The notes: generated by a model not told the origin, from the letters alone. A DNA stretch of 64,000 nt from Saccharolobus shibatae B12 (GCF_019175345.1 NZ_CP077717.1:2575644-2639643), one strand, 5' to 3'; shown: positions 11,719 to 24,029, counted from the first letter of the stretch. Numbers and translations: made by a program.

Positions 11719-12030
11719 ATGGCAGCTAAAAAATTGATTCTGGTAACCTCGGAATCCCACCCCTTACACAAAGTATTTATGGAAATTTTAGATGAGCTTT
11801 CAAAGGAACTAAATTTAGAAAAGGAAGTTAAGATGGAAGATTACGCATTTCTAGCGGATTACGGCGAAAAAGATGAATTTGATATGCCGTTTCTTCCCCA
11901 ATTATTGGTTCAAACTGACGATGGAAAAATCATCCCCATACTAACTAAGATGCCATTCGATGCTAGCCTAAAGCCAGATAAGAAAGCAGGGAAAGAAGAA
12001 GCTATTAAAAAAATTAAAAATCTAGGATGA
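11719..12030 (+). CDS. Thioredoxin-fold-like protein without a CxxC motif
   Basis: A 103-aa protein starting MAAKKLILVTSESHPLHK. The pattern beta strand, helix, then FLPQLLVQTDDGKIIPILT resembles a thioredoxin-like fold with a cis-proline-type loop. There is no CxxC and no cysteine at all, so a redox function is not supported. It lies 27 nt before the methyltransferase gene on the same strand. I do not recognise a named family; the fold call is inference. Confidence 0.55.
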   Translation: MAAKKLILVTSESHPLHKVFMEILDELSKELNLEKEVKMEDYAFLADYGEKDEFDMPFLPQLLVQTDDGKIIPILTKMPFDASLKPDKKAGKEEAIKKIKNLG

Positions 12031-12057
12031 GATAGGATTATTTTGAAGTGAGAAGTT

Positions 12058-12543
12058 TTGAGTTACGTACCACATGTCCCTTATGTACCAACGCCAGAAA
12101 AAGTTGTAAGAAGAATGTTAGAAATAGCTAAGGCCTCTCAAGATGATATAGTATATGATTTAGGATGTGGAGATGGAAGGATAATAATAACAGCAGTAAA
12201 GGATTTCAACGTAAAGAAGGCTGTAGGTGTAGAAATTAACGATGAGAGAATAAGGGAGGCATTAGCGAATATTGAGAAAAATGGTGTAACGGGAAGAGCT
12301 TCAATAGTAAAAGGTAATTTCTTCGAGGTCGATATTTCGGAGGCTACTGTAGTTACGATGTTCCTTTTAACAAATGTTAATGAGATGCTAAAACCAAAGC
12401 TCGAGAAAGAGCTTAAACCCGGAACTAGAGTGGTTTCCCACGAATTTGAAATAAGGGGTTGGAATCCAAAGGAAGTAATAAAAGTCGAAGATGGAAATAT
12501 GAACCATACAGTGTATCTCTATGTAATTGGTGAACATAAATGA
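12058..12543 (+). CDS. SAM-dependent protein-lysine methyltransferase, aKMT4-like
   Basis: The 161-aa Rossmann methyltransferase starts at TTG (MSYVPHVPYVPTPEKVV) after a GTGAG-like ribosome binding site. Motif I is VYDLGCGDGR (residues 33-41), followed by VGVEINDERI, the acidic residue that binds the SAM ribose. From memory it matches the crenarchaeal lysine methyltransferase aKMT4 of S. islandicus, a broad-specificity enzyme that methylates chromatin proteins and many others. The final TGA overlaps the next ATG (ATGA), so translation is coupled to the DUF2286-like gene. Confidence 0.85.
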   Translation: MSYVPHVPYVPTPEKVVRRMLEIAKASQDDIVYDLGCGDGRIIITAVKDFNVKKAVGVEINDERIREALANIEKNGVTGRASIVKGNFFEVDISEATVVTMFLLTNVNEMLKPKLEKELKPGTRVVSHEFEIRGWNPKEVIKVEDGNMNHTVYLYVIGEHK

Positions 12544-12986
12544 AAATTTTGATAGTAAAAAGTGAGAATGGAAAGGTGACATCGGAAAAGATAGCTGAAG
12601 GGGAAATTAGTAAAGTATTACGAGATGTTGCTAAAGAGGCATTGGAAGAATGGAATGAACTAGCTTCAGATTTTATAATTATGCGTGATAATCAAGAAGT
12701 AAGATTACCCCTTCCGTTAAAACCTGACGTTTATGAAGCAATAAAGACTTTTCTTATTGGTAAGGATAAAAAAGAAGCCATTGCAAAAATTCCAGTGTAC
12801 ATAATAAGCTATGAGAATGAATGGAAAGAAAGTGATTTTCAAGATAAGAAGATCTATGTTGTCTCATTTTATATTAATGACGAAATAAAGAAAAGTGTAT
12901 TAAACGATGCAGCTCAAATGACTAGTGAGCAGAAACAAGAACTAGAAGAAGAAAAGGAAGATTTAGAGGAAGAAGAGGAAGAATAA
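12540..12986 (+). CDS. DUF2286-like protein with an acidic C-terminal tail
   Basis: The 148-aa protein starts by ATGA overlap with the methyltransferase. The first ~125 residues form a mixed alpha/beta domain that I associate with DUF2286 of Sulfolobales. The last ~20 residues are almost all Glu and Asp (ending EEEEEE). It converges on polB1 (stop to stop 82 bp). Acidic tails of this kind occur on DNA- or polymerase-binding proteins, but nothing here proves such a role. Function unknown. Confidence 0.65.
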   Translation: MKILIVKSENGKVTSEKIAEGEISKVLRDVAKEALEEWNELASDFIIMRDNQEVRLPLPLKPDVYEAIKTFLIGKDKKEAIAKIPVYIISYENEWKESDFQDKKIYVVSFYINDEIKKSVLNDAAQMTSEQKQELEEEKEDLEEEEEE

Positions 12987-13068
12987 AATAAATGAATTTT
13001 AGATTTTCTAACCCTTCCTACCTTAAAGAGTTAAAGAAGGACATTGCTATGGAAACTTTTTAGCTTTA

Positions 13069-15720
13069 TTAATTATTACCTTTTCCTCCTGTGAAGGAAA
13101 AGAACGAATCTATCGACATTGTAGCTGCTATTTCATCCCAAGATACTCCAAACGCTTTTAGGATTTGTTCGAACGTGCTTCTTAAAGCTTCTAAATATTT
13201 ATCCACATCTATTTCAGTAACTTTAGCTAATTGCACTGGTTTTACTCCATCCTTTGATCTAACCTTAACGTAGTATATTACATCTCTGGGTAGGACGTTA
13301 ACTCCAAAAGGTCTAAGTTGTAGCGCTGCTTTCACATGTTGGGGAGTGTTCTTTTTATATGCGTCTAAGGGCTTTGATAGCATCACTTTAAACGCTAATT
13401 CATCGAGATTGTATCCCTTATTCTTTAGCTTCTCATATGATCCTTTAATTACGTCTACTATTTTCCCTTTAATCTCCTTTACATCATTTGGCGAGTTGAT
13501 TGAAACCATTAGCTCCTTTACATCATTAAATACCTTCTTTACGAATTCTGGCGTATTTCTCTTCTTCACTAACATCCCCTTTATGTCGACCTTCCCATCT
13601 GGATATACTCCAAAGTAATTCTTCTTTAGTCCGGAAAACGCAACAAACTTATAGGTTTTATCAACTTCCAAATCTAAATTGAAATTAGTCTTAACCCATT
13701 TTATAATATTCTCTAGACTATCCTTAGGAGGATTAAGGAGAAATAATGAATCAGTATCACCATATAGTACAGTTAAACCTTCTTCCCTAGCTTTCTTCAC
13801 AGTACTGGTAATTACATATCTGCCTAATGCAGTAACACTCTCCGCAACTGCCGGTGCATATAACGGAAATGTTTCGGCTCCAAATACACCATAGGTAGCA
13901 TTTATAAAGACTTTCATTGCTCTCTGCACCACATCATAAAGTAGTTTTTGTTCCTCACTATTATTAGGGTTCTTCGCTTTCTTTTTGTATATTTTCACTC
14001 TGAAGTCTCTTAGTAACCCAGTTATTACCGCAGTTATGCCTGGTCTATCCATGCAAACAATATGTAGTACCTCACCGGTCTCATCTTTTACTTCATAAGG
14101 CTTCTTGCATTGTTGGATGTCAACAGTCTCATAGCTAAGATTCCATATTCTAATTATTGATGGATATAGTGAGGCAAAATCTAAAACAGTTATGTTGAAG
14201 AATATTCCGGCTGGAGGGTCTATGACTACTGCGCCTTTATAACCCTTCCCTTTTATTAGAGCTGAGGTTCTAATGTTTGAGGATTTCGCTAATATTTCTT
14301 CCTTAAGAGGAATCAACCAGTTTCTTTTTCTATGTTCCCAATAATATAAATTTTTTACCCAAGTAGAGATCTCTGTTCTTGTTAATTCCTCTATTCCTAG
14401 TCTGGAAATCCTTGAGAATAATATGATTAGCTTCATAGTTAGGTCGTTATTAAATGTTGTAAGCTGAAGTGTTATCTCAGCGTCCCTAAAGTTATATTCT
14501 ATTAACTTTTCTATGTCCAAGAAAGATATAAGCGTATCCACCTTAACTTTTGATATACCCAATAAGGCCTTCGCTACAGCATCCAAATTATATTCATTAT
14601 ACTTACCCTCAAACGCGTAATTTCTTACCGCCTTGTTAAAGAAGAATTTATATAAATCTACATGAAGACCGGCTAAGTATTTACCTTCATCCTTACTGGC
14701 AACATCTATGGGGATTTCTTCTGGGAAATAGCCTAACTTTAACGCTCTAAAGTAAATATAGGGTAGATCAAAATCATCTCCATTGAATGTAAGAACAACT
14801 GGGTATTCTAACAATATGTCAAAAAATCTCCCTAATAGTTCATACTCTGTATTGAACCTCTCTACTGATATTCCTTCAAGTTTTACATTTCCTTCATTAA
14901 CATCGTTTCTATTTAATACAAGAACCTTTCTTAACCCATCACTTCCTGCTAACGCAATACTTATAATTGGAAACTCTGCTTTCTGAGAGTCTGGAATCCT
15001 ACCCTTAACTGGTGTATACACCTCAATATCTATCGCAACCCTCTTTATTTTAGGTATTTCAGTTTCGAATATGGGAAGCCAATCAACTGCCATTTGTCTA
15101 GTCATCTCATCTGAGTCAGCGAAGGCTTTCTTAATCTCCTCAACGTCCTTTTCGTCCAAAGACAAAGAAATACTTTCTAACTTTCCGTTCTTAACAATAT
15201 AAGGCATACCTGGAATTAGACCTATGTCATACATATAATTATTGAAATACTTTATATGAGCCTCATATGCTTTTGGAACGTCGTTCCTTAATCTTCTTAC
15301 CGCTAAGGGATCTCTAACAACGATTTTAGTCAATCTAAATTTATTCCAAGTATATGGATCTATCTTTGTCACAGTCTCTATATGATCAAATGATGGATCT
15401 CTAACTATTTTGGGTACTTTACCTACTTTATCTGGTTCAAGATCTACTAGAAAGTATGGTTTATGCCCAGTATTATCATATAAGGCATAGATCTTTTGAG
15501 TTTCTTTATCGAATAATTTACATACAGCCTTACCTTTCTTACCATCATAATCTACTTGCAATAGGAAATATATCTTATTCTCCTGAGCCTCTTTAAGCCA
15601 TTCCCTTCTAGTTATTCTTTTTTCCTCAACGGGAGGGCTAGGTTGCGATTGTTGAGTATTTTGTTCACTCTTGGCGGGTTTAGATGAAGGAATATCAAAT
15701 AAGGTAAGTTGCTTAGTCAT
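13069..15720 (-). CDS. polB1: Family B DNA polymerase, main replicase PolB1
   Basis: Chromosomal replicative polymerase with proofreading. The 883-aa protein has an N-terminal motif QLTLFDIP (4-11) like a PCNA-binding box, then a Pro/Gln/Ser-rich linker. Exonuclease I is AIDIEVYTP (Asp231, Glu233) and exonuclease II is [10 protein letters not shown]. Polymerase motif A is [11 protein letters not shown] and motif C is YGDTDSL. Length and motifs match Sulfolobus Dpo1. It stands alone on the minus strand with its promoter in the 15,721-15,840 region. Confidence 0.97.
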   Translation of the reverse strand: MTKQLTLFDIPSSKPAKSEQNTQQSQPSPPVEEKRITRREWLKEAQENKIYFLLQVDYDGKKGKAVCKLFDKETQKIYALYDNTGHKPYFLVDLEPDKVGKVPKIVRDPSFDHIETVTKIDPYTWNKFRLTKIVVRDPLAVRRLRNDVPKAYEAHIKYFNNYMYDIGLIPGMPYIVKNGKLESISLSLDEKDVEEIKKAFADSDEMTRQMAVDWLPIFETEIPKIKRVAIDIEVYTPVKGRIPDSQKAEFPIISIALAGSDGLRKVLVLNRNDVNEGNVKLEGISVERFNTEYELLGRFFDILLEYPVVLTFNGDDFDLPYIYFRALKLGYFPEEIPIDVASKDEGKYLAGLHVDLYKFFFNKAVRNYAFEGKYNEYNLDAVAKALLGISKVKVDTLISFLDIEKLIEYNFRDAEITLQLTTFNNDLTMKLIILFSRISRLGIEELTRTEISTWVKNLYYWEHRKRNWLIPLKEEILAKSSNIRTSALIKGKGYKGAVVIDPPAGIFFNITVLDFASLYPSIIRIWNLSYETVDIQQCKKPYEVKDETGEVLHIVCMDRPGITAVITGLLRDFRVKIYKKKAKNPNNSEEQKLLYDVVQRAMKVFINATYGVFGAETFPLYAPAVAESVTALGRYVITSTVKKAREEGLTVLYGDTDSLFLLNPPKDSLENIIKWVKTNFNLDLEVDKTYKFVAFSGLKKNYFGVYPDGKVDIKGMLVKKRNTPEFVKKVFNDVKELMVSINSPNDVKEIKGKIVDVIKGSYEKLKNKGYNLDELAFKVMLSKPLDAYKKNTPQHVKAALQLRPFGVNVLPRDVIYYVKVRSKDGVKPVQLAKVTEIDVDKYLEALRSTFEQILKAFGVSWDEIAATMSIDSFFSFTGGKGNN

Positions 15721-16166
15721 TTTCTAACATATATAATTTTCTGAGAAATACGCTATAAGTTTTAATGCGAAAGGCCGATTAAAGTTTAATCATACCTTTA
15801 GATAATTTTAATCGTTTCTAATTCATAATCACTCAGTGATCCGCATTGCGGTGAGAGGATGAAAGCAATCAAATGGGAGGGCCGTGGCGTTATTCTCGAC
15901 AGAGCCCCAAAGGTGAAGCTAGTTATCCCTCACAAGGGGCTAACTCCAGATCACAGAATTAGAAATATTGAGAACTAATTGGAAACACCGTGAGTAGGGA
16001 AACGTTAAATATTCATTTCATGAAGAATGTGAGTCTTAAGAGTTCCAAATGTTATGAGGTTACGTCGCGTTCATCTCATTATTTCTTAAGAGATGCATCT
16101 TAGATCTTAGTAAACATTATTAATATGCATGAGAAAGGAAACACCAGATACAGCGCAATACTTTGA
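15721..16166. other. Gene-poor stretch between polB1 and tRNA-Arg
   Basis: The left part should hold the polB1 promoter. 15,830-15,965 is an unusually GC-rich island treated separately as a candidate RNA. 15,966-16,166 contains CTTAAGAG twice (near 16,035 and 16,086) and the tRNA-Arg promoter, but no convincing ORF. Confidence 0.5.
15826..15970 (+). ncRNA. Candidate structured non-coding RNA (or 39-codon gene remnant)
   Basis: About 50% GC in a genome of about 35%. Pairings visible by eye: CCGC-ATT-GCGG; GTGAT near 15,836 with ATCAC near 15,950; GGGC with GCCC around the CGTGGCG..GACAGA loop; and AGTTA.CCC with GGG.TAACT around TCACAAG. The sequence GGTGAGAGGATGAAAGC could form a kink-turn. 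The same strand also encodes a 39-aa ORF from ATG 15,859 (MKAIKWEGRGVILDRAP...), which resembles the first residues of zinc alcohol dehydrogenases, so a gene fragment is the alternative. I cannot assign it to a known RNA family. Confidence 0.4.
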
Positions 16167-16241
16167 GGACCCGTAGCTCAGCCAGGACGGAGCGCCGGCC
16201 TGCGGAGCCGGAGGTCCCGGGTTCAAATCCCGGCGGGTCCG
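16167..16241 (+). tRNA. tRNA-Arg (anticodon GCG)
   Basis: A complete cloverleaf without intron: acceptor GGACCCG with CGGGTCC, D arm GCTC..GAGC, anticodon stem CCGGC/GCCGG around loop CTGCGGA, T arm CCGGG-TTCAAAT-CCCGG and discriminator G. The CCA is not encoded. The 3' end lies 6 bp from the stop of the convergent tsr3. No integrated element is seen at this tRNA. Confidence 0.96.
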
Positions 16242-16247
16242 CACAAG

Positions 16248-16748
16248 TCATTTTCTGAGGATTTTTTCAATAATTTCCTCTTCGATCTTCTTTATTTCCT
16301 CTTCGTCTTTATTTCTATATGCTTCCAGAAGCTCTTTATTCAATTCTATGAAAGTATGACCCCACTTTACTATGTTGGAGAACTTTATAGCCTCATCCAC
16401 CTCATCAAGAATATATAATGTAGCCATCAACGCCTCGAGGGATGAGAGTTTGTAGGCTATACCATAGTGTACTGGATTTCCGGCGAACAGAATTGGTAAT
16501 TTCCTATGCTCTCCTCTTACATTTTTAAATTCGTTTTGTGACGTATTATTCCATGAGGTATCGATAATCGTTATACCACTCTTTATTAAGATATCTTTGT
16601 CATTTATGGATAATGTTCTTTCAGAAAAGGGATCAAGAATTATACCCTTACCTACCCTCGTAAGTTCAGCAAGTTTAAGTTTGACTAACTTCTTACCTGT
16701 ACATTTCTTTGGATCATCTTTATGATAATCTATAACGTATACCTTCAT
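16248..16748 (-). CDS. tsr3: Tsr3-like rRNA aminocarboxypropyltransferase
   Basis: Transfers the aminocarboxypropyl group of SAM to a modified uridine of small-subunit rRNA. The 166-aa protein carries the family signature [16 protein letters not shown] (about 102-117) followed by [15 protein letters not shown], which form the SAM site of this SPOUT-like family (formerly DUF367). A charged helical C-terminus follows. Length fits archaeal Tsr3. Confidence 0.9.
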   Translation of the reverse strand: MKVYVIDYHKDDPKKCTGKKLVKLKLAELTRVGKGIILDPFSERTLSINDKDILIKSGITIIDTSWNNTSQNEFKNVRGEHRKLPILFAGNPVHYGIAYKLSSLEALMATLYILDEVDEAIKFSNIVKWGHTFIELNKELLEAYRNKDEEEIKKIEEEIIEKILRK

Positions 16749-16906
16749 TGGTTCCCTAGTGAGTTTTTGTTTTCTAACATTAATAAATATAATGAACTTT
16801 CGAATCTGATTCTACATCTAAAATTCTATATAAGAAAATTTTTGTTAACGATCCCTCATACTAGAATGATATTTTGAGAAAAACATTACAATTAAGCTGA
16901 AAAAGT

Positions 16907-17851
16907 CTATGAAGCTTTTATTTGTTGTGAATCTTGTTGCTTCTTAGCTATAAGTTCTTGCCTTAGTCTTAATAATCTTTTTAATGCATCCGATTTTATT
17001 TTTCTCCAATCCTCGTTTACACTAACTTTTAATCGTGCTAATACTATTACGTGATCCTTATCGCTTTGCTCATTTATATACGGTCCTTCTATCACGTTAA
17101 AGACTTTCAATTCCTCTTTAACTAGATTTTCTAAGTTACTGATATCTACAAAAGCTAACGGAAACTCTACCCTCACATTAATAACTTGTTCTTCAGAGTA
17201 TTTCGAAGTGTAATCTAAAACCGCTGAGTTCAGTAATACAATATTTGGTACTCTTAATTCCCGTAAATTCTCTAAAAGAATTCTAGAATAAAATAAATCT
17301 ATCTCTACTACTGTACCTTTATATCCTTGCTCTATAAAGTCTGTTGAAAAATACTTATAGGCAGGGAATTGTGCAGGATAGAATGGTACTTGTGTGGAAA
17401 CAATCCTTATCCTATCCCCAACGGTAATGTACCCAGTTAGCATTATTAGTAAACCAGCAAAAAAGTTGCTCAAGACTGGTTGTAGAGCAAGACCTACAAT
17501 TAGACCAGCAAAAGTGCTTCCGGCAATCAGTGTAGAAGAACTAACTCCTAAGGGCAATAGTATTAATAGTAGAACAAGCACATACCCGAAGTACTTTACA
17601 CTGTTTGCTATTACATTAGCCCTTATGCCGAGTCTCTTTTGCGAATAAACCCTTATGGCTTCTGCTATGGACGAGACTATCCATAAGCCTATAAATATGT
17701 ATAAGACTATCCTAAGATAGAGAATTACTGAACTGATTGTCGATTGGTTAGTTATTCCAAGTCCTTGTAAAATGTATGGAACTATAAAGTTTAATACAAC
17801 TACTAAAAAGGACAAAAATATTAGTATTGCAAAACGTAAACTTAATCGCAT
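16907..17851 (-). CDS. MscS-family mechanosensitive ion channel
   Basis: Pressure-release channel of the cell membrane. The 314-aa protein has three N-terminal hydrophobic helices, then the conserved pore helix and beta-domain entry STFAGLIVGLALQPVLSN and FAGLLIMLTGYITVGDRI (about 118-155). A cytoplasmic beta/alpha domain follows, ending in a Lys/Gln-rich tail. It is a lone gene facing the divergent 17,980 gene. Confidence 0.9.
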   Translation of the reverse strand: MRLSLRFAILIFLSFLVVVLNFIVPYILQGLGITNQSTISSVILYLRIVLYIFIGLWIVSSIAEAIRVYSQKRLGIRANVIANSVKYFGYVLVLLLILLPLGVSSSTLIAGSTFAGLIVGLALQPVLSNFFAGLLIMLTGYITVGDRIRIVSTQVPFYPAQFPAYKYFSTDFIEQGYKGTVVEIDLFYSRILLENLRELRVPNIVLLNSAVLDYTSKYSEEQVINVRVEFPLAFVDISNLENLVKEELKVFNVIEGPYINEQSDKDHVIVLARLKVSVNEDWRKIKSDALKRLLRLRQELIAKKQQDSQQIKAS

Positions 17852-17979
17852 CTCTATTTACTACTTCCACCTAGATTTAAATGTATGCACACTGGAAAGT
17901 TATAACGTTATTCAACGAGATTTTTGCGCATAAAGCTCGGTAACTGCTAATTGTTAAGGATTTAAACTTCAACAGCATA

Positions 17980-18765
17980 ATGTTATTAGAGGCTCAAAAA
18001 TTGATCTTTGACATATTTAGGAAAGACAAAAGTGAGGAGCTTAAGGAGCCATTTTACGCTGATGAGTACGGAGAATGGCTAGTCGTCTCTCATAATAAAC
18101 CATTAGTATATATTTCGAATATTTTACAGAAATCAATCAAGAAAGCCGGATTAAAGAACCATGATTTATACGTGATCCAATATACTGAAGATGAAAAAAT
18201 AAGAAATTTAGCCAGTATGAAGGGCATGATTTGTAGCAATGGTAATGTGAAAGAGCTTGATTTGGCTAATGCAATAAAAAATTCCTTGAGCGATAATCTT
18301 ACAGTTGGCGAAATGAAGATATTTAAATTGAAGATTTGTGGCATTCTCTTTATATTCTTCTATATAGACGTTATAGTTAGAAATCTGAAAGAAACGCGAG
18401 GTAGTGTAAAACTCCTCTTTCCACCAATGGGTGTAAACTTATATGAGATACCCTATACTCTCCAATCACTAATAAAGAACGTAATAGAAAAAACCCTTGG
18501 GATTAATTGTAGTGTTTCGGAAATAGATACTGGTGATGGGACCAGACTTAAGGCAATAGCTGAGTGTAGGATACAACAAACCTTAGAGTCAGTTGAACCA
18601 TTAAGGAAAGCATTAGAGTATTTTAGCCATTCTGAGCCTAAGATTTCCTTAAATAGGACGAGTGTCAAGCAAATTGAGTTGCAGATCTTCATAAATCAGT
18701 TAAAGAGTAAGACATTAATACCTCTAATTTGGGATCGTTTTATTATCGATTCTCTGCGTTGCTAA
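17980..18765 (+). CDS. Uncharacterised 261-aa protein upstream of pgk
   Basis: Begins MLLEAQKLIFDIFRKDKSEE. It is soluble apart from one hydrophobic stretch (ICGILFIFFYIDVIV, about 118-132) and carries scattered cysteines without a metal-binding pattern. It ends 50 nt before the chosen pgk start, but a good TATA box (18,788-18,794) separates them, so the two are probably transcribed separately. I do not recognise the family. Confidence 0.7.
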   Translation: MLLEAQKLIFDIFRKDKSEELKEPFYADEYGEWLVVSHNKPLVYISNILQKSIKKAGLKNHDLYVIQYTEDEKIRNLASMKGMICSNGNVKELDLANAIKNSLSDNLTVGEMKIFKLKICGILFIFFYIDVIVRNLKETRGSVKLLFPPMGVNLYEIPYTLQSLIKNVIEKTLGINCSVSEIDTGDGTRLKAIAECRIQQTLESVEPLRKALEYFSHSEPKISLNRTSVKQIELQIFINQLKSKTLIPLIWDRFIIDSLRC

Positions 18766-18787
18766 AAGTTATTACCCTAAAATTCAG

Positions 18788-18794
18788 TATATAA
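18788..18794 (+). promoter_or_regulatory. pgk: TATA box of the pgk-gap-uspA operon
   Basis: TATATAA whose centre lies about 25 nt before the GTG at 18,816. It makes the upstream in-frame GTG at 18,795 an impossible start, because transcription should begin near 18,816. The mRNA would be leaderless. Confidence 0.65.
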
Positions 18795-18815
18795 GTGGGG
18801 ATCTTTCTGATCAAA

Positions 18816-20042
18816 GTGGGAGATCTAACTATACCCACAATGGACGATATAGATATAAGATCTAAGAAAGTTCTATTACGTATTGATATAAATTCGCCTG
18901 TCGATGAAAACGGCAAAATAATTGATGATTCTAGAATAAAGGCACATATTGGGACTATAAAGGAACTAGTAGATAAGGGTAACTCTGTCGTGCTAATTTC
19001 ACATCAAGGTAGGCCTGGGGATAAGGATTTTATAAGTCTGGAGGAGCATGCTAAATTAATCTCAAAGTATTTAGATCGAGAAGTAGTTTTCGTAGAAGAC
19101 GTAATAGGTCCATATGCTAGAGAAATGATCAAAAAACTAGAAAATAATGGAATTCTGCTTTTAGATAATATAAGACTAATCTCAGAGGAGTTAATAGAGG
19201 CTCCGCCACAACAACATGTAAAAACCTTTTTAGTAAGGAAATTAGCCCCACTTTTTGACGTTTATGTCAATGACGCATTTGCTACTTCACATAGAAGTCA
19301 GCCGAGTATTGTAGGCTTTCCTCTAGCTTTACCATCAGCTGCGGGAAGAGTAATGGAAAGGGAAGTTTCAGCTTTAGCTAGAATTTTTAATGCTGAAGAT
19401 ACACCAAAAATATTTACATTAGGTGGTGGGAAGGTTCACGACACTATTAGAATAATTGAAAATCTAGTGAGAAAAAGGATAGCAGATAGAATACTTACTG
19501 GTGGTCTCGTTGCAGAACTATTTTCTGTTGCTAAGGGAATAAATCTAAATCCAAAGAATATGGAAATTTTGGAAAAATTAGGTATTTTGAGCTTAATTCC
19601 TAGAGCTAGAAAACTACTTCTAAGCGGAGCTCCCATCGAAATACCAGTTGACTACAAGGTAGAAATAAACGGAAATGTAATGGAGGAACCAGCTAGCAAG
19701 GTTACTGGTGTGATAAAGGATATCGGATCTACTACTGCGGAAATATACTCATCATTTATAAAAGATGCTAAAGTAGTAGTTTTAAGGGGACCAATGGGAG
19801 TAATCGAGGATGAAAGATTTAAGAGTGGAAGTAAAAGCGTCTTGAAGGCGTCATTAGAGGGTCAAGGTTATGTTATAATAGGAGGTGGACATATGATAAG
19901 TGCTTTAGATAAGGATATGAAGATCGATAGTAGTAAAGTTCATATATCTACTGGTGGAGGAGCTCTTCTCTTATTTTTATCTGGAGAACGGTTACCCGCA
20001 TTAGAAGCATTATCAATGTCGGTGGTGAATAGTAGTGATTAG
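18816..20042 (+). CDS. pgk: Phosphoglycerate kinase
   Basis: Interconverts 1,3-bisphosphoglycerate and 3-phosphoglycerate in glycolysis/gluconeogenesis. From the GTG at 18,816 it is 408 aa. Seen: the substrate-binding [23 protein letters not shown], and the C-terminal nucleotide-binding glycine clusters ([37 protein letters not shown]). The frame also opens at 18,795 (+7 aa), but the TATA box argues against that start. It overlaps gap by 8 nt, so the two enzymes of adjacent steps are co-translated. Confidence 0.95.
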   Translation: MGDLTIPTMDDIDIRSKKVLLRIDINSPVDENGKIIDDSRIKAHIGTIKELVDKGNSVVLISHQGRPGDKDFISLEEHAKLISKYLDREVVFVEDVIGPYAREMIKKLENNGILLLDNIRLISEELIEAPPQQHVKTFLVRKLAPLFDVYVNDAFATSHRSQPSIVGFPLALPSAAGRVMEREVSALARIFNAEDTPKIFTLGGGKVHDTIRIIENLVRKRIADRILTGGLVAELFSVAKGINLNPKNMEILEKLGILSLIPRARKLLLSGAPIEIPVDYKVEINGNVMEEPASKVTGVIKDIGSTTAEIYSSFIKDAKVVVLRGPMGVIEDERFKSGSKSVLKASLEGQGYVIIGGGHMISALDKDMKIDSSKVHISTGGGALLLFLSGERLPALEALSMSVVNSSD

Positions 20043-21057
20043 TGTAGCTGTTAATGGATATGGTACTATAGGTAAAAGAGTTGCTGATGCTATCCTTAAA
20101 CAACCAGATATGAGACTAGTAGGGGTTGCAAAGACATCTCCAAATTACGAAGCGTTTATAGCGCATCGTAAGGGGATAAAGATTTACGTCCCACAACAAT
20201 CTATTAAGAAACTCGAAGAATCTGGAATACCAGTTGCTGGCACAATAGAGGACCTAGTAAAAGCCTCTGATATTGTAGTAGATACTACGCCCAATGGTGT
20301 TGGTGCACAATATAAGCCAATTTACCAACAATTCCAAAGAAACGCTATATTCCAAGGTGGAGAAAAAGCGGAAGTTGCTGATATTTCGTTCTCAGCCTTA
20401 TGCAATTACGATGAGGCCCTTGGCAAAAAGTACATCAGAGTCGTATCATGTAATACTACAGCACTACTAAGAACAATATGCACAATAAATAAGGTCAGTA
20501 AAGTTGAGAAAGTTAGGGCAACAATAGTTAGAAGAGCTGCAGATCAAAAGGAAGTTAAGAAAGGCCCTATAAATTCATTAGTACCAGACCCCGCAACTGT
20601 ACCAAGTCATCATGCAAAAGACGTTAACAGCGTCATTAAAAATTTAGATATAGTTACAATGGCAGTAATAGCTCCAACAACGTTAATGCATATGCACTTT
20701 ATTAATATAACCTTAAAGGATAAGGTAGAGAAAAAAGATGTGCTTAGCGTTCTGGAGAACACTCCTAGGATAGTCCTAATCTCATCAAAGTATGATGCAG
20801 AAGCTACGGCAGAATTAGTAGAAGTAGCAAGAGATCTGAAAAGGGAAAGAAATGATATTCCAGAGGTGATGGTGTTCGATGACTCTGTTTACGTTAAGGG
20901 TAACGAGGTTATGTTAATGTATGCAGTGCATCAAGAATCAATAGTGGTACCAGAAAATATGGATGCAATAAGGGCCTCCACGAGGTTAATGAATGCAGAA
21001 GACTCAATAAGAATTACAAATGAAAGTTTAGGAATATTAAAGGGGTACCTAATATGA
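20035..21057 (+). CDS. gap: Archaeal type II glyceraldehyde-3-phosphate dehydrogenase
   Basis: Phosphorylating, mainly gluconeogenic enzyme of Sulfolobales. The 340-aa protein starts [20 protein letters not shown], a Rossmann nucleotide motif, and has the catalytic cysteine at 139 in [13 protein letters not shown]. The GTG start lies inside the end of pgk, and the stop overlaps the uspA start (ATGAGCG). Length and motifs match the archaeal family, which is distinct from bacterial GAPDH. Confidence 0.97.
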   Translation: MISVAVNGYGTIGKRVADAILKQPDMRLVGVAKTSPNYEAFIAHRKGIKIYVPQQSIKKLEESGIPVAGTIEDLVKASDIVVDTTPNGVGAQYKPIYQQFQRNAIFQGGEKAEVADISFSALCNYDEALGKKYIRVVSCNTTALLRTICTINKVSKVEKVRATIVRRAADQKEVKKGPINSLVPDPATVPSHHAKDVNSVIKNLDIVTMAVIAPTTLMHMHFINITLKDKVEKKDVLSVLENTPRIVLISSKYDAEATAELVEVARDLKRERNDIPEVMVFDDSVYVKGNEVMLMYAVHQESIVVPENMDAIRASTRLMNAEDSIRITNESLGILKGYLI

Positions 21058-21464
21058 GCGAACCATCCTATTTCGTAAGCTTTTGGTTAAGAAAAATACT
21101 AGTACCAGTAGATGGTTCTGAGAACAGTTTAAGAGCTCTGGATCTTGCAGTAGACTTCGGTATGAGATACGGTTCAAAGATAACCATAATACATATATGT
21201 AGTGATTGTAGCAATACCAACGATATACAATCGCTTATTGAAAAAAGGGTAAACAACAAGATCGAATATGATTTAAAAATAGTTAAGATCAACATTAAAG
21301 AGTCCAGTGTTTCAAATGAAATTTTGAAAGTAATAAATGAGGAACCTTATGATGCAGTAATAATGGGTGCAAGAGGAACTTCACTAAATAGCGATATAAA
21401 TATAGGCTCTACAGCTCTAGCAATATCAATTAATGCTCCAGTCTCTGTAATACTAGTCAGATGA
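21054..21464 (+). CDS. Universal stress protein (UspA family)
   Basis: The 136-aa single-domain nucleotide-binding protein has [16 protein letters not shown] at the start and the ATP-loop pattern [18 protein letters not shown] (about 103-120). The spacing is close to the G-2x-G-9x-G(S/T) rule, but the first loop is altered (Asn/Ser in place of Gly), so ATP binding is uncertain. It follows gap by a 4-nt overlap, and its stop overlaps the convergent glyA by 8 nt. Confidence 0.85.
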   Translation: MSEPSYFVSFWLRKILVPVDGSENSLRALDLAVDFGMRYGSKITIIHICSDCSNTNDIQSLIEKRVNNKIEYDLKIVKINIKESSVSNEILKVINEEPYDAVIMGARGTSLNSDINIGSTALAISINAPVSVILVR

Positions 21465-22758
21465 TTAATTTTAATGATTTTGAAGAATATTTTTCTAGAT
21501 CTTTCATATCGTCAAATGTATACTTAACCTCTAAGAAATTCTTCCTCATGTCAATTACCTCTTTTTTAACTTCATTAACGTCCTTCTTGTCTATAATCAC
21601 TTTCTTAAAAAACTCAGCAATCTCCTCCATTTCACTTTCTTTCATCCCATATCTGGTCATCTCTTGTACACCTATTCTTAAGCCACTAGGGTCGGAAACG
21701 TTTTCTGGCTTATCATAAGGCAACAAGTTTTTATTTACTATAATATTTGCATCTTCTAATAATTTAGCTATCTTATTCCCTCCACCGAATTGTCTTACAT
21801 CTACCGCAACTTGATGACTCTTAGTATAGCCTAAATTCTCACCAATTACCTTAAATCCTCTTTCAGCTAAGGCCTCTGCTAAAGCCTTTGAGTTCCTTGT
21901 TATCTGATTAGCGTAACTCTCTCCAAAGTACTTCATCTCGATTGCTGTTACTGCGGTTGCCGGCAATCTATGCAAATGATGGTTACTAACAAACCATGGG
22001 AATATTGTCCTTGAAACTTGCTTAAAAACTTCCGAACCATCAGAGAAAATGGCCCCTCCCTGAGGACCAGGAAAAGTCTTATGAGTTGATACAGTCATAA
22101 TGTCTGCCCCCTCTTTTAGCGGATTACTCCAGACTTTGCCTTCTATTAATCCGTATACATGAGCTGCATCATAAACCAATTTAGCACCAACAGCGTGAAC
22201 ATGTGGAGCTAGTTCTTTAGTAGGGTGAGGAAATAGATAAAGACTACCTCCAAGTACTACAAATTTCGGTTTTACTTCTTCTATCATCTTTATTGCTTTA
22301 TCAACATCCACATTGATGTTTTCTTCATCAAATGGCATTTCAATGTGTTGAATGCCTAAAGCTCCTAATGTTCCGAACTTAGTATGACTGACATGAGCAC
22401 CAGCTTGAACTGGAGCTATTAATGCCTTATCCCCTGGCTCAGCTAAAACTCTAAACACAGCAGCATTTGCTATAGTGCCACTAGTAGGTCTCAGATCACA
22501 ATCCTTCGAGTTTGATATCTCATTCATCAAATCCATAGCAAGAGTTTCAATTTCATCAGTATATTTAGTCCCTTGATAATATCTCTTGTAAGGTTTGCCT
22601 TCTGCATATCTAGACATGAAGTCGCTCATATATACACTTTCAGCCAATGGACTCATTACGTTTTCAGATGCAATAAGATTCAAAGCCTGTGTTCTTCTCC
22701 ATACGTTTTGTGCCTTAGTAATTTCAAGAACTTTCTCTAATTCTTTAGGAAATGACAT
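21457..22758 (-). CDS. glyA: Serine hydroxymethyltransferase
   Basis: PLP enzyme that converts serine and a pterin one-carbon carrier to glycine. The 433-aa protein has the pyridoxal-lysine motif [14 protein letters not shown] (about 220-233) and [10 protein letters not shown] for the phosphate site. It also has the N-terminal [10 protein letters not shown] typical of the family. In Sulfolobus the carrier is a modified folate rather than tetrahydrofolate (known biology, not visible here). It lies 42 nt downstream of HMG-CoA reductase. Confidence 0.96.
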   Translation of the reverse strand: MSFPKELEKVLEITKAQNVWRRTQALNLIASENVMSPLAESVYMSDFMSRYAEGKPYKRYYQGTKYTDEIETLAMDLMNEISNSKDCDLRPTSGTIANAAVFRVLAEPGDKALIAPVQAGAHVSHTKFGTLGALGIQHIEMPFDEENINVDVDKAIKMIEEVKPKFVVLGGSLYLFPHPTKELAPHVHAVGAKLVYDAAHVYGLIEGKVWSNPLKEGADIMTVSTHKTFPGPQGGAIFSDGSEVFKQVSRTIFPWFVSNHHLHRLPATAVTAIEMKYFGESYANQITRNSKALAEALAERGFKVIGENLGYTKSHQVAVDVRQFGGGNKIAKLLEDANIIVNKNLLPYDKPENVSDPSGLRIGVQEMTRYGMKESEMEEIAEFFKKVIIDKKDVNEVKKEVIDMRKNFLEVKYTFDDMKDLEKYSSKSLKLII

Positions 22759-22800
22759 AAGAGTAAAGTAGTTACAGAATATTTAAATTTTGATAAAAGA

Positions 22801-24029
<1,229 letters not shown>

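Noticed and set aside
15826-15970. RNase P RNA or SRP RNA
   Set aside because: The island is too short, and I cannot find the conserved core words of either RNA; left as an unassigned candidate.
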